64,000 nt of DNA from Theionarchaea archaeon (GCA_018992685.1 JACVGT010000008.1:67257-131256); one strand, 5' to 3'. Shown: positions 45,359-54,520, numbered from the stretch's first letter. Numbers and translations are program-made. Notes: generated from the sequence alone by a model not told the origin.

Positions 45359-45541
45359 CTACATGACTTCTTCCACTCGAGCTTTGGGTGCATTCTCCTT
45401 TATGCTCTCGATGCCATTCAGACACGCTGCTTTTGATGTATACCCTTCGCTCGTGGCTATGGTCTTTCCGTTCGGTGCAACCAGTCTAAACCTGAATTCA
45501 CCTTTTGAGTCCTTAAAGATCTCAAATTTTGGTCCTGCCAT
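45359..45541 (-). CDS. DUF1508 (YegP-like) protein
   Basis: A 60-residue single DUF1508 domain: KFEIFKDSKGEFRFRLVAPN then GKTIATSEGYTSKAACLNGI and SIKENAP. Bacterial YegP has two such units. Function is uncertain; the family is often linked to stress. ATG 45541 has GGGTGAT upstream, and TATA AGTATATATT is at about 45570-45580. First gene of the operon with the coiled-coil and DUF937 proteins. Confidence 0.85.
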   Translation of the reverse strand: MAGPKFEIFKDSKGEFRFRLVAPNGKTIATSEGYTSKAACLNGIESIKENAPKARVEEVM

Positions 45542-45857
45542 TATATCACCCTTTTTCATATGTCTCAAAACAATATATACTTTTCCTACGTACTAGACTG
45601 ACTCAGAACGTCCAATACCTGCCCTCATCGTCGGCTCAATCTGAAAAGCTCTTTGCATTTCTTTTCGTAGACTTCTTCAGCCTCGACCTCGCTGCTAGAC
45701 CAAGATTCCCTCTGATACCTGCTGGTCTCTCTCTTGCACAGCAGAACCACAAATCTTAAGAGCCTGTTTTCATAGGACGCTCCATGTATGACGGGAGACA
45801 GATACCAGAAAGTGCAGCTCATTCATTCGACAATTCACTTTCCCAAAAGGTGACATC
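45542..45857. other. Intergenic region with a doubtful minus-strand frame
   Basis: Holds the TATA of the DUF1508 operon (about 45570-45580) and GGTGA before ATG 45858. A minus-strand frame at 45625-45822 ends in a protein-like acidic helix (VEAEEVYEKKCKELFRLSRR) but has no promoter or RBS at a usable start. It may be a decayed gene. Confidence 0.4.
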
Positions 45858-46481
45858 ATGAATCACGTACTCGCCATTCTGAACCCTCTCACAGCAGGGG
45901 AAGCATTCAGAAGACTAGCTCCTGAGGAATCATGGAAGAAACCCCTTATCATTGTACTCGTAGCAGGATTACTTTCTGCAGCAGGCATAGCCCTGGTGTA
46001 TGACAAAACAGAAAGTCTCAGATCAGCATACCTGGTGAAGGAAATGGATGTGACCATACGGGACGAAGTGTGGTCAGTCATGACGGTGACCAAATTCGCA
46101 ACATCTCTGCTGCTGGTAGTTCTGGGATGGGGAACGAAATCCGTTGCCTTTTACAGCATGGGAAGACTGTTCAAGGGGACCCCTGGGTCTATCTCCTCCA
46201 CTGTACGACTCATGGGGTACACGTATCTCCCCCTCATTATCAAAGGGCTCGTGGATGTGTACAGGGGGGTAACATATGAATTGCCTTCGTATGAGGAATA
46301 TGTGAGCAGCCTGAGGACTCCTGATGTGTTGGAAACCTTCTCTGATCCCTTCAGTGTTTTTCTCCTGTGGGCAATCGTGCTCATGATTCTTGCTGTAAGA
46401 CAACAATACAACCTTGGCAACGTGAAAGCGATTCTGGCAGTTCTTATCCCCTACGGAATCTACTGGATCATAATGCTGTAG
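45858..46481 (+). CDS. Yip1-family membrane protein
   Basis: A 207-residue Yip1-domain protein with five membrane helices. N-terminal NHVLAILNPLTAGEAFRRLAPEESWKKPLIIVL is the usual prokaryotic Yip1 opening; the remainder includes VRLMGYTYLPLIIKGL and a C-terminal VKAILAVLIPYGIYWIIML. RBS AGGTGA precedes ATG 45858 by six bases. Cellular role in archaea is unknown. Confidence 0.82.
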   Translation: MNHVLAILNPLTAGEAFRRLAPEESWKKPLIIVLVAGLLSAAGIALVYDKTESLRSAYLVKEMDVTIRDEVWSVMTVTKFATSLLLVVLGWGTKSVAFYSMGRLFKGTPGSISSTVRLMGYTYLPLIIKGLVDVYRGVTYELPSYEEYVSSLRTPDVLETFSDPFSVFLLWAIVLMILAVRQQYNLGNVKAILAVLIPYGIYWIIML

Positions 46482-46539
46482 GTCCCGTGGGATCAGGATC
46501 ACGCGCGCATATGTGAACGATAATCAAAGGCTCTACAGC

Positions 46540-46956
46540 TCAAGCGTGGGCAAGAGAACCCACAATATAGAGTATTGCCAGACAAGCCACCAGGAGAATC
46601 ACGATCTTCTCCTGCAGGGGGAAGTATTCGTACGAGCGGGGAGTCTCCATATTATACATATCATAGTGGCCAGCCAGAGCAAAGGGATAGCCCATGAATA
46701 GAATTACCGCAAGCCCAAAAGAATGCTCTGCAAGGACCAATCCTCCCACGGTGAGAACCGGAAAGACAAAAACCCCGCCTGCCAGAGTGACCATTGAAGT
46801 CAAGTTTAACAGGTCTGCTGGAGGCAACCATGTTACGTAATCACGTTCTCCTACGTCCACTTCGCGGGAAATCCGCCAGGTAAAAGAGGCAATCTGAAAT
46901 CCCATGAGTATTCCAGCAACACCCCAGATGTCCATCAAGTTCAGGTCCAACACCAT
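46540..46956 (-). CDS. Four-helix membrane protein downstream of tRNA-Pro
   Basis: A 138-residue protein with about four hydrophobic helices (LMDIWGVAGILMGFQIASF, LTSMVTLAGGVFVFPVLTVG, FGLAVILFMGYPFALAG, KIVILLVACLAILYIVGS). ATG 46956 has GAGGTG just upstream. It begins 16 bases after the 3' end of tRNA-Pro on the same strand and has no TATA box of its own, so it may be read from the tRNA promoter. The longer frame starting at 47031 runs through the tRNA and is rejected. Function unknown. Confidence 0.65.
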   Translation of the reverse strand: MVLDLNLMDIWGVAGILMGFQIASFTWRISREVDVGERDYVTWLPPADLLNLTSMVTLAGGVFVFPVLTVGGLVLAEHSFGLAVILFMGYPFALAGHYDMYNMETPRSYEYFPLQEKIVILLVACLAILYIVGSLAHA

Positions 46957-46972
46957 CACCTCACTACGAGAG

Positions 46973-47047
46973 TGGGGCCGCCGAGATTTGAACTCGGGTG
47001 TCAGGCTCCCGAAGCCTGGAGGATGGACCAAGCTACCCTACGGCCCC
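46973..47047 (-). tRNA. tRNA-Pro (CGG)
   Basis: A 75-base tRNA folds on the minus strand: acceptor GGGGCCG/CGGCCCC, anticodon stem CAGGC/GCCTG around loop TTCGGGA (anticodon CGG, reads CCG), T arm CCGAG-TTCAAAT-CTCGG, discriminator A. CCA is not encoded. TATA CTTTATATT lies about 30-38 bases upstream (47078-47086). No intron is seen. Confidence 0.93.
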
Positions 47048-47136
47048 ATATCCATTCATTTCATGACAGAACAAATATAAAGGTATGCATAACCACCATA
47101 GGGAATATCTACCGTGAAGAATCCTTCCATATGACA

Positions 47137-48417
47137 TCAAAAGTCAGCAAGGGTCTTCTGTCTTGAATCTTTCTTGTCAGGTTCCTGGATTCTCTCTTCT
47201 TTCTCTGATTTCTCCATTCTTCTGCTGGTAGCAGTCTCCAGGACCTTTAGAATCTTCTCCCCCTTTCTGAATACATACAATATTTCATCTTCATCCAGCT
47301 CAAAGAAGCGGCACAGTCCTGCTGCTTTTTCAGTCTGCTTCTCCAGCGCCTGCATCATGATAACATATTCTCCAGCCTCTGAAGAGGAGCAGTGGCATTT
47401 CTCACTGATTTTCTTGCGGATCTCGTCCCTCATGGCTCGGTCCTTTTTTGATCTGGCCAGAGCCGTAAAGTAGGACGGACTTCTGAATCTCTGGAAATGA
47501 TACCGTGACAGGCGGGCCACAGAGACCCCTGAGGTCATTAAATCTGATGCATATCCCCAGAGTTTATAGTACTGATTCCTGAATGCCCGCCCCAGAAACA
47601 TGTCTGCCCTAGACAAGTAGTAGTACGCCCTGGCTGCGTCCTGGGGTTCGTACACCAGGGGCATGTTCTCTGCCACCCAGAGGAGAACTTCCCGGGGTTC
47701 CTTATCCATCCCAAAGAATTCCTTTCTCACATCAGCTGACTGCAACCTGAACACACTGGACAGAGCCTGGAATATGGAAGTCTGGGTATCTCTGGGGTTA
47801 TAATACTTCTCGCTGGTTAGAGATTCCAGATCATTGAGGGCAGCCCTCAAATCTCCGTTCACATTGCTGGAAATCTCCTGCAGCCTCTCATCAGAAACAT
47901 CAAGACCTTCTTCAAGTGCAACCCTTCTCAACACTTTCAAAATGGACGCGGGGAGTAATGTTCTGAACTCGATCATCTTGGATTTGTTTCTGATCCCCGG
48001 GGGGATTTCCCAGTATTCATTGGCTATCAATATAATGGGGTTCCGGGTCTTGTCAATGATGCGGGACAGAGCCTGGTTCCCCCCCTTGTCTTCTCTGCCG
48101 TAGATGTTATCTGCTTCATCCAGCAGAATGATCTTCTTTCTGCCGTCCAGTGTACAGGTGGTGGCTGCATTCCCCACGATCCTGTCTATGACATCCTTGT
48201 TCCTCTGGTCTGAAGCATTGAGCTCAATCAAATCGGCACGGAACTCTCTTGCCATGGAAATAACTGCAGACGTTTTCCCCACACCTGCCCTGCCGTACAG
48301 GACAGCGACTTTTTTCTGTTCAGGCCATGTGTTGAACCATGAGATCAGTTCTTTCAAGGCACTGGGCTGGCCTGCAATCTCTGCAAATTTCTGAGGACGG
48401 TACTTCTCAGTATACAT
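47137..48417 (-). CDS. rfcL: Replication factor C large subunit
   Basis: A 426-residue archaeal RfcL, part of the clamp loader that opens PCNA and places it on primed DNA. Walker A GRAGVGKT, Walker B ILLDEAD; sensor regions and a C-terminal collar domain follow. The charged tail ends QKTLADF, a PCNA-interacting peptide. ATG 48417 lies about 27-35 bases past TATA CTTTTTATTC. The small subunit gene is not in the window. Confidence 0.95.
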   Translation of the reverse strand: MYTEKYRPQKFAEIAGQPSALKELISWFNTWPEQKKVAVLYGRAGVGKTSAVISMAREFRADLIELNASDQRNKDVIDRIVGNAATTCTLDGRKKIILLDEADNIYGREDKGGNQALSRIIDKTRNPIILIANEYWEIPPGIRNKSKMIEFRTLLPASILKVLRRVALEEGLDVSDERLQEISSNVNGDLRAALNDLESLTSEKYYNPRDTQTSIFQALSSVFRLQSADVRKEFFGMDKEPREVLLWVAENMPLVYEPQDAARAYYYLSRADMFLGRAFRNQYYKLWGYASDLMTSGVSVARLSRYHFQRFRSPSYFTALARSKKDRAMRDEIRKKISEKCHCSSSEAGEYVIMMQALEKQTEKAAGLCRFFELDEDEILYVFRKGEKILKVLETATSRRMEKSEKEERIQEPDKKDSRQKTLADF

Positions 48418-48485
48418 TTGTACAGGATACGTTCAACAGAATAAAAAGGTTCGGTTGAGAGGTTGAGGTGACACCACAGCAACGA

Positions 48486-49784
48486 TTATGATATGGCGTT
48501 CCTTTCAGGGGGGAACGTCTCATACTCTCTGGTATCCACCACCTCTTTTAGGTTCTGGACAACCCGCCAGATCTCATGATACGTGGTATACAGGGGGATG
48601 GGGGCCACGCGGATAACATCAGGAGGGCGAAAATCAGGAATAACGCCCCTGACCTTTAAGGCTTCGCAGATCCTCATGGCTTCCTCATGTTCTAAAGCGA
48701 CGTGACCTCCCCTCCTGGCGGGCTCACGAGGTGTGCCGATTCTCACCGTTGAGGGACCATCAGCCAGAATCTCATCCACCAGATACATGAGATAGGATGT
48801 CATCATGAGAGACTTTCTGCGGATGTTCTCGATCCCCGCTTGAAGGATGATGTCGAGAGCACCCTCCAGAGGAGCTGAAGACAGAATAGATGGTGATGAG
48901 ATCTGCCACCCTCCTGCAGACTGTGCGTGTTCGAACTCCAGGTTCATGTCAAATTGCTTTTCCTTCACATATCCGAACCAGCCTGCAAGAGCAGGTTCCT
49001 TCTGAAGATGAGCTTTATTCACATACAGAAAAGCTGTGCTTCCCGGTCCTCCATTCATGTACTTGTAACTGCACCAGAAGGCGAAGTCCACGCCCCACTC
49101 GTCAAAATAGTGGGGAACTACACCCACTGAGTGAGAACAGTCAAATCCAATGGGAATCCCCCTCTTGTGGGCCTCCTCTGTGAGGTACTTGATATCCAGG
49201 AGCTGTCCACTGCGGTACAGAACACTGGGAAGACACACCAGGGCCACGTCATCTGTCATCATTCCCACAATCGTCTGTTCATCAAGATACCGCCCATCGT
49301 CACTGGGGGCCAGAACCAGGTCACGTTCAGGATCGTGCCCTTTTAGCCGTATCTGGCTTCGTAGTGCGTAGATATCAGTGGGAAAATTGAGTTCGTCTGC
49401 CAGAATCGTGGTTCTCCCGTGGTGGGGCTGGTAAAATGTACTCACCAGTGCATGCAGGTTGATTGTAGTAGTCCCGGTGGCCACCACTTCCTCTGGGAGA
49501 GCTCCCACCAACCCACGTGCCTTGGCACCCAGGGACTCAGCATAGTAGAACCAGGGAGGATTACCCTCCAGCCACCCTCCAATTCCCAGGGTCTTCCACT
49601 CATCCAGGACTCTCTGAACACCTTGTCGAGCATTTCTGGACTGAAGCCCCAGGGAATTGCCATCCATGTAGATCTTTGACTCCGGGATGAAGAAGTGATC
49701 TCGAAATGACAGGGGGTCATCTCTGTCCAGAGTTCTTGCAAACTCTTCGTCTGTCCTGAACTGGTATTCGATTTCTTCTCTCAC
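48486..49784 (-). CDS. kynU: Kynureninase
   Basis: A 432-residue PLP enzyme that cleaves kynurenine to anthranilate and alanine. Signatures: IYMDGNSLGLQ, ATGTTTINLHALVSTFY, FDCSHSVGVVPH, and the PLP lysine in FAFWCSYKYMNGGPG. The start is GTG 49784, about 25-30 bases past TATA CCTTATTAACC, so a leaderless GTG start. No other kynurenine-pathway gene (tryptophan dioxygenase, formamidase) is nearby. Kynureninase is sporadic in archaea; acquisition by transfer is possible. Confidence 0.92.
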   Translation of the reverse strand: MREEIEYQFRTDEEFARTLDRDDPLSFRDHFFIPESKIYMDGNSLGLQSRNARQGVQRVLDEWKTLGIGGWLEGNPPWFYYAESLGAKARGLVGALPEEVVATGTTTINLHALVSTFYQPHHGRTTILADELNFPTDIYALRSQIRLKGHDPERDLVLAPSDDGRYLDEQTIVGMMTDDVALVCLPSVLYRSGQLLDIKYLTEEAHKRGIPIGFDCSHSVGVVPHYFDEWGVDFAFWCSYKYMNGGPGSTAFLYVNKAHLQKEPALAGWFGYVKEKQFDMNLEFEHAQSAGGWQISSPSILSSAPLEGALDIILQAGIENIRRKSLMMTSYLMYLVDEILADGPSTVRIGTPREPARRGGHVALEHEEAMRICEALKVRGVIPDFRPPDVIRVAPIPLYTTYHEIWRVVQNLKEVVDTREYETFPPERNAIS

Positions 49785-49889
49785 CTCGTGTGATTTGACG
49801 GTTGGTTAATAAGGTTGTTGGTCCGGGTCTGGGTCGGGAGGTTCACATGTGGACTGGACAGGTACAACAACCAGCATCCCCATTCAGAG

Positions 49890-51101
49890 CTAGACCCTGG
49901 AGGCTGATCTCCCCACAACGTCCCGAATCCCTTCAGAAATCAGGAAAGAGCCCAGTACCATGTATGCGATGGCCAGCCCTGGAGGTAGAATCGTCCACCA
50001 GGTCATGGTCCTCTTGGTAGCCACAAAGGTGAAGGAAAGCATCTGACCCCAGGTCAAGACGTGAACATTCCCCAGCCCCAAGAAATTGACAGTAGCTTCA
50101 AGTGAAAGGGCAAAAGCCACCCCAATCGTCATATAGAGAAAGGTCAAGTGTTGCACGTTGGGCAGTATGTGCCTGAAGATAATCCGGGCAGGACCTGCTC
50201 CACTGACCTGGGCTGCTTCGATGAAGGTTCTGGTCTTCAAACTCTTTACCTCAGCCCGGATAGCCCTGGCTGCTGTTGGCCACAAGCAGATGGACACTCC
50301 CAAAATCAAGGCGAGGTTGATTTCTGTGGGTCCCCAGGAGTGGACAATCAAAGCCACAAACGGGATGCTGGGAAATAGGAGAAGGGTTACACTGACCCGC
50401 TGCAAAATGGTATCGACAATTCCTCCGTAGTACCCTGCAATCAATCCCACCAGAGTGCCCAGAAGACCAATAGCCCCGGCTGATGGGAATGAGATCAGCA
50501 CAGCGTTCCGGAACCCCCATATGATCTGACTGAATACATCTCTCCCCAGCACATCAGTCCCCAGGGGAAATTCCCAGGTGGGGGAATGGTTGACAAATGC
50601 GGGATCCTCCACAAGGTAGCGGATTGGGTCATGCAGAACGAGGTATGGAGATAGGACAGCTATTACCACTGCTGCAATGAGCATTATGACCCCTATCATT
50701 CCTTTCTTAGTGTGCAGAAATCGCCTGAGCAAGCCCACCCGATCATACTCAATCCTCACAGGCCTCCCATCGATGATGGTAAACCTGGGTGCCAGCTCCC
50801 GGTAAACAGGAGGGCTGGCAGCCCTGGAGTGCGCGTCAAAAAAGGGAACCTCCATATCCAAGTCGTTAGCAGACCAGAAGGGTTTCCGTATGGTGCGGGG
50901 CAGCACGCGGTTCACCTTGTACGTGTGAGGCATTCCCCGTACCATGCGAAAGAGGGTTGTTTCTCCCTTGCAGGAGGGGCAATCCTTGTTGTGGTACAAG
51001 TACGTCCTGATACAGTCAGTATGAAACACTGCACTGCAGTACCCACAGTGCCTCGAATCTCCTTCGTCAACAATTTCCGTGCCACACAACCTGCATCTCA
51101 T
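49890..51101 (-). CDS. Peptide/oligopeptide ABC permease (DppC type) with fused N-terminal RING/PHD-like zinc finger
   Basis: A 403-residue fusion. Residues 3-44 form a C4HC3 cross-brace pattern: C3-x2-C6-x12-C19-x2-C22-x4-H27-x2-C30-x10-C41-x2-C44, like RING-variant/PHD or prokaryotic RING fingers. A linker of about 70 residues follows, then a complete DppC permease: FPLGTDVLGRDVFSQIIWG, six helices, and the EAA loop FIEAAQVSGAGPARIIFRHILPN. ATG 51101 shares one base with the stop of the DppB-type gene (TAATG). No ATP-binding subunits or solute-binding protein follow. The finger should face the cytosol. Partner unknown. Confidence 0.85.
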   Translation of the reverse strand: MRCRLCGTEIVDEGDSRHCGYCSAVFHTDCIRTYLYHNKDCPSCKGETTLFRMVRGMPHTYKVNRVLPRTIRKPFWSANDLDMEVPFFDAHSRAASPPVYRELAPRFTIIDGRPVRIEYDRVGLLRRFLHTKKGMIGVIMLIAAVVIAVLSPYLVLHDPIRYLVEDPAFVNHSPTWEFPLGTDVLGRDVFSQIIWGFRNAVLISFPSAGAIGLLGTLVGLIAGYYGGIVDTILQRVSVTLLLFPSIPFVALIVHSWGPTEINLALILGVSICLWPTAARAIRAEVKSLKTRTFIEAAQVSGAGPARIIFRHILPNVQHLTFLYMTIGVAFALSLEATVNFLGLGNVHVLTWGQMLSFTFVATKRTMTWWTILPPGLAIAYMVLGSFLISEGIRDVVGRSASRV

Positions 51102-52096
51102 TAACTCACCCTGGGATCTAGATAGGCACACACCACATCTGCCACAAGGAGCAATGACAGCAAGGTGAGAGTCAGGAGAAAGATGGAACAGGACACAACA
51201 GGACTGTCAAGATACTTCAATGCTTCAAAGAGAGCCAGTCCGATACCGGGCCATGAAAACACGTATTCAATGATAATCCCACCACTGACGATCAGCGCCA
51301 GGTTTACTGCAGCGTCATTCAGCAGGGGAAGCAGAGCACACCGGGCAATGTGCTTTGAGTATACATCGTTCTCACTCAGCCCCTTGGCCCGGGCTGTGGT
51401 CACGAAGGGTTCATCAGCCAGGGTAGCCATCTGTTCTCTGATGAGGAGCAGAGGTCTGGCCAGTCCCACCATCACCAGGATTGCCAGAGGCAGGACCATG
51501 GAGGGAAGCAGTGTTCCCATGTTCCCGATGAAGTCCATGTCACCCAGGCTGCGTACGTGACCGTCCATGAAAGAGACGGCTATACTCACAGGAGGCAGGA
51601 CCTCGTATCTGAACACAAGCCACGTTTTGAAGATGATGGCAAGCACAAAGACAGGAAGCGCATACAGTGCAATGGAGATTCCAGCAATCACGTTCTCTAC
51701 GGATTTGTTCTTCCGGGCCAGCACCCTGATGCCAACGACGGTACCCAGTACGTACGTGAGAATCGTGCTTGTCCCAAAGAGAAGGAGTGTATACGGAAGC
51801 AGCGGAAGAAGGAGATCCACAGCCGTGTACTCCTGGTCTTCATACAACGTGTAGTTGAACGTGAACACGTTCTTCATGTAGAGGATGTACCTCTCATACA
51901 GTGGTCTTGTCAGGCCCCATGCCTCGCGTATCTGGTCCTGCACTTCCTTGGAGGCAAGGCCATACCGCCTTAGGACAGGGTCGCCGCCAGGTACTGAATT
52001 CATCAGAATGAATACAATGGTCATAATGAGGAATATGGTAATCAGGCTCCCTGCTGCTTTCTTTCCGGCAAAAACCAGAAGTCTTGACCAGCTCAT
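51101..52096 (-). CDS. Peptide/oligopeptide ABC permease (DppB type)
   Basis: A 331-residue permease with six helices, N-terminal LITIFLIMTIVFILMNSVPGGDP typical of DppB/OppB, and EAA loop FVTTARAKGLSENDVYSKHIARCALLPLL. It pairs with the next gene as a heterodimeric pore. TATA CTTTATATAGG is about 25-35 bases before ATG 52096, consistent with a leaderless two-gene mRNA. Substrate unknown; ATPases must be encoded elsewhere. Confidence 0.92.
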   Translation of the reverse strand: MSWSRLLVFAGKKAAGSLITIFLIMTIVFILMNSVPGGDPVLRRYGLASKEVQDQIREAWGLTRPLYERYILYMKNVFTFNYTLYEDQEYTAVDLLLPLLPYTLLLFGTSTILTYVLGTVVGIRVLARKNKSVENVIAGISIALYALPVFVLAIIFKTWLVFRYEVLPPVSIAVSFMDGHVRSLGDMDFIGNMGTLLPSMVLPLAILVMVGLARPLLLIREQMATLADEPFVTTARAKGLSENDVYSKHIARCALLPLLNDAAVNLALIVSGGIIIEYVFSWPGIGLALFEALKYLDSPVVSCSIFLLTLTLLSLLLVADVVCAYLDPRVS

Positions 52097-52365
52097 TCAG
52101 GTATATTGCCCACAGTTCCTATATAAAGCTTGTTATGACAGCTGATAATAGCTACTTAGCCGTTATAGTACGAAGAGACCACATATGTGATACTGTAAGA
52201 TACAGAGGGATATTAAATGTTGTGTCCTCTGCAGGAGGCACCTGCTCATCTGCCTGTCGGTGGGAATGCATTCTTCTCCTCTCTGCGGTAGAATGTGTAG
52301 AAGACATGAAGCTTCACCGCAATTACCCCACAAAGTGTTAAAACCTCTGGGCTCAGGGAATACCT

Positions 52366-54426
52366 ATGGAGCAGTACAACCTGCAGGGACTGTCATGCGC
52401 AGACTGTGCATACGACCTGGAAAAAGAACTTTCTCAGATGGATTCAGTGAACGCAGTCCATATCAACGTCGCCACAGGCATATTGTCCATAGACTGCCAA
52501 GATTTTGATGAGGTCACACGAAAAATCAGGGAAATAGCTCCTGAGGTCACCATCACCAGATCACAGGAGGGATCAGATCTCCGCAGGAATCGTACTCTCA
52601 TCCTGATGTCTCTTGTTCTTTTTGTGTGCGGCCTGCTCTTCAGAGAAAGGCTCCATCAGACTCCCTATTCGTGGGCTGAATACGCTGTATTTCTGACTGC
52701 CTACGTCCTGGTGGGAAGGACTGTACTCAGGAACGCTGTCCTGAATTCAGTGAAGGGCCGCGTATTTGACGAGAACTTCTTGATGACCGTTGCCACGGTG
52801 GGAGCGATCCTGATCCATCAACTCCCTGAAGCTGCAGGGGTCATGCTCTTCTTCTCGGTAGGAGAGCATTTCGAGGATCTTTCTGTCAATAGATCCCGGA
52901 AATCTGTCAGAGCACTTCTGAGCCTTCGTCCTGATTCTGCTACCCTCAAGAATGGTGATACGACACAGCAGGTTGATCCCCGTGAGGTTCATGTTGGAGA
53001 TATGATTATGGTGGCTCCTGGCGAGAGAGTCCCCCTGGACGGTGTCATACTTGAAGGACACTCCACGATGGATACCTCCGCATTGACAGGAGAGAGTATT
53101 CCCCGGGAGGTCAAGGGAGGAGACACTGTGCTGGCAGGAATGATAAACAAGACGGGTGCCATCACGGTACGAGTCCTGAAGCCCTTTGGAGAATCATCCA
53201 TGTCCCGTATCCTGGACCTGGTGGAACACGCTGCAGCTCGCAAGGCAGAACCTGAGAAGTTCATTACACGGTTTGCCAGAGTGTACACTCCTGCCGTGGT
53301 GGGTGCAGCACTGTGTGTGGCAGTGGTCCCTCCCGTAGTACTGGGCGTTTCGTTTCACGACTGGACCTACAGGGCTCTGGTTCTCCTGGTTATTTCCTGT
53401 CCCTGTGCCCTGGTCATCTCTATACCGCTGGGCTATTTCGGAGGCATTGGAAAGGCTTCCCGGGACGGCATACTCATAAAGGGAGCAAATTTCCTTGATG
53501 CTCTTACCGAAGTACAGGTGGTCGTTTTTGACAAGACAGGCACTCTGACCGAGGGGACTTTCACTGTTTCCCAGGTGGTCCCCGCTAACGGATTCACTGA
53601 GGAAGAAGTCCTGAGACATGCGGCATTGACAGAACAGTATTCTTCCCACCCCATTGCCCGGTCAATTGTGGAGGGGTACCCGTACGACACAGGAGAGACG
53701 GTAACAGCCTACCAGGAAGTTCCTGCCCGCGGTGTCAAGGCTGTGGTGAGTGGGAATACCGTATTTGTGGGTAATGACAGACAGCTCCATGAGGAGATGA
53801 TATCCCACGATACCTGTCATGTGGAGGGGACAGTGGCGCACGTCACAGTAAATGGGGTATATGCAGGGTATATACTCATCAGTGACGAAATACGAGAAGA
53901 TGCGCACGAGACGGTCGAAACCCTCAGGAAGATGGGTATCACAACTATCATGCTCACGGGGGACAGCAATGATGCAGCTGAATGTGTTGCACAAACCCTG
54001 GGAATCCTGAAGTTCTATAGTGAACTCTTACCTGAAGAAAAAGTTGAGAAACTAGAAGAGATGAAGAAGAGTCTTCCACACGGGAAAAAGAACATTGCCT
54101 TTGTTGGAGACGGCATAAATGATGCTCCAGTGATTGCCCGGGCTGATATCGGCATTGCCATGGGAGCTCTTGGAAGTGACGCAGCAGTGGAGACTGCAGA
54201 CATGGTGATCATGACCGATTCTCTCCACAAGGTGGCAGAAGCAATCTCCATTGCCAGAAAGACCAGCGGAATCGTGTGGCAGAATATTGTACTGGTCCTG
54301 GGAGTCAAGGGCGTGTTTATTCTCATGGGTATACTGGGTATAGCCACCATGTGGGAAGCAGTATTTGCCGATGTCGGAGTGGCCCTCATGGCTGTGTTCA
54401 ATGCTGCCCGGGTCCTCAGGATATGA
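52366..54426 (+). CDS. Heavy-metal P1B-type ATPase (Zn2+/Cd2+/Pb2+ exporter type)
   Basis: A 686-residue P-type ATPase. A short N-terminal HMA-like domain has LSCADCAYDL (Cys11, Cys14). Eight helices are expected, with the ion-site motif SCPCAL in helix 6, actuator TGES, phosphorylation motif DKTGTLT, HP motif SSHPIA and hinge GDGINDAP. The pattern VGEHFEDLSVNRSRKSVRALLSLRP is that of ZntA/CadA rather than CopA. TGTTAAAAC lies about 25 bases before ATG 52366. It is probably a metal-efflux pump; no adjacent metal regulator is present, although a wHTH gene lies 0.8 kb downstream. Confidence 0.93.
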   Translation: MEQYNLQGLSCADCAYDLEKELSQMDSVNAVHINVATGILSIDCQDFDEVTRKIREIAPEVTITRSQEGSDLRRNRTLILMSLVLFVCGLLFRERLHQTPYSWAEYAVFLTAYVLVGRTVLRNAVLNSVKGRVFDENFLMTVATVGAILIHQLPEAAGVMLFFSVGEHFEDLSVNRSRKSVRALLSLRPDSATLKNGDTTQQVDPREVHVGDMIMVAPGERVPLDGVILEGHSTMDTSALTGESIPREVKGGDTVLAGMINKTGAITVRVLKPFGESSMSRILDLVEHAAARKAEPEKFITRFARVYTPAVVGAALCVAVVPPVVLGVSFHDWTYRALVLLVISCPCALVISIPLGYFGGIGKASRDGILIKGANFLDALTEVQVVVFDKTGTLTEGTFTVSQVVPANGFTEEEVLRHAALTEQYSSHPIARSIVEGYPYDTGETVTAYQEVPARGVKAVVSGNTVFVGNDRQLHEEMISHDTCHVEGTVAHVTVNGVYAGYILISDEIREDAHETVETLRKMGITTIMLTGDSNDAAECVAQTLGILKFYSELLPEEKVEKLEEMKKSLPHGKKNIAFVGDGINDAPVIARADIGIAMGALGSDAAVETADMVIMTDSLHKVAEAISIARKTSGIVWQNIVLVLGVKGVFILMGILGIATMWEAVFADVGVALMAVFNAARVLRI

Positions 54427-54520
54427 CCCCTGTAAGATGAGAGCACATATGCCGGCATCCAGCCCCTCTGATGAACCATCTCAACCCCTTGTACAGGCAA
54501 TAATAGCCATTCTATCATAT

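Noticed and set aside
46540..47031. Longer frame of the membrane protein starting inside tRNA-Pro
   Set aside because: The tRNA folds perfectly on that strand, and RBS GAGGTG supports the start at 46956.
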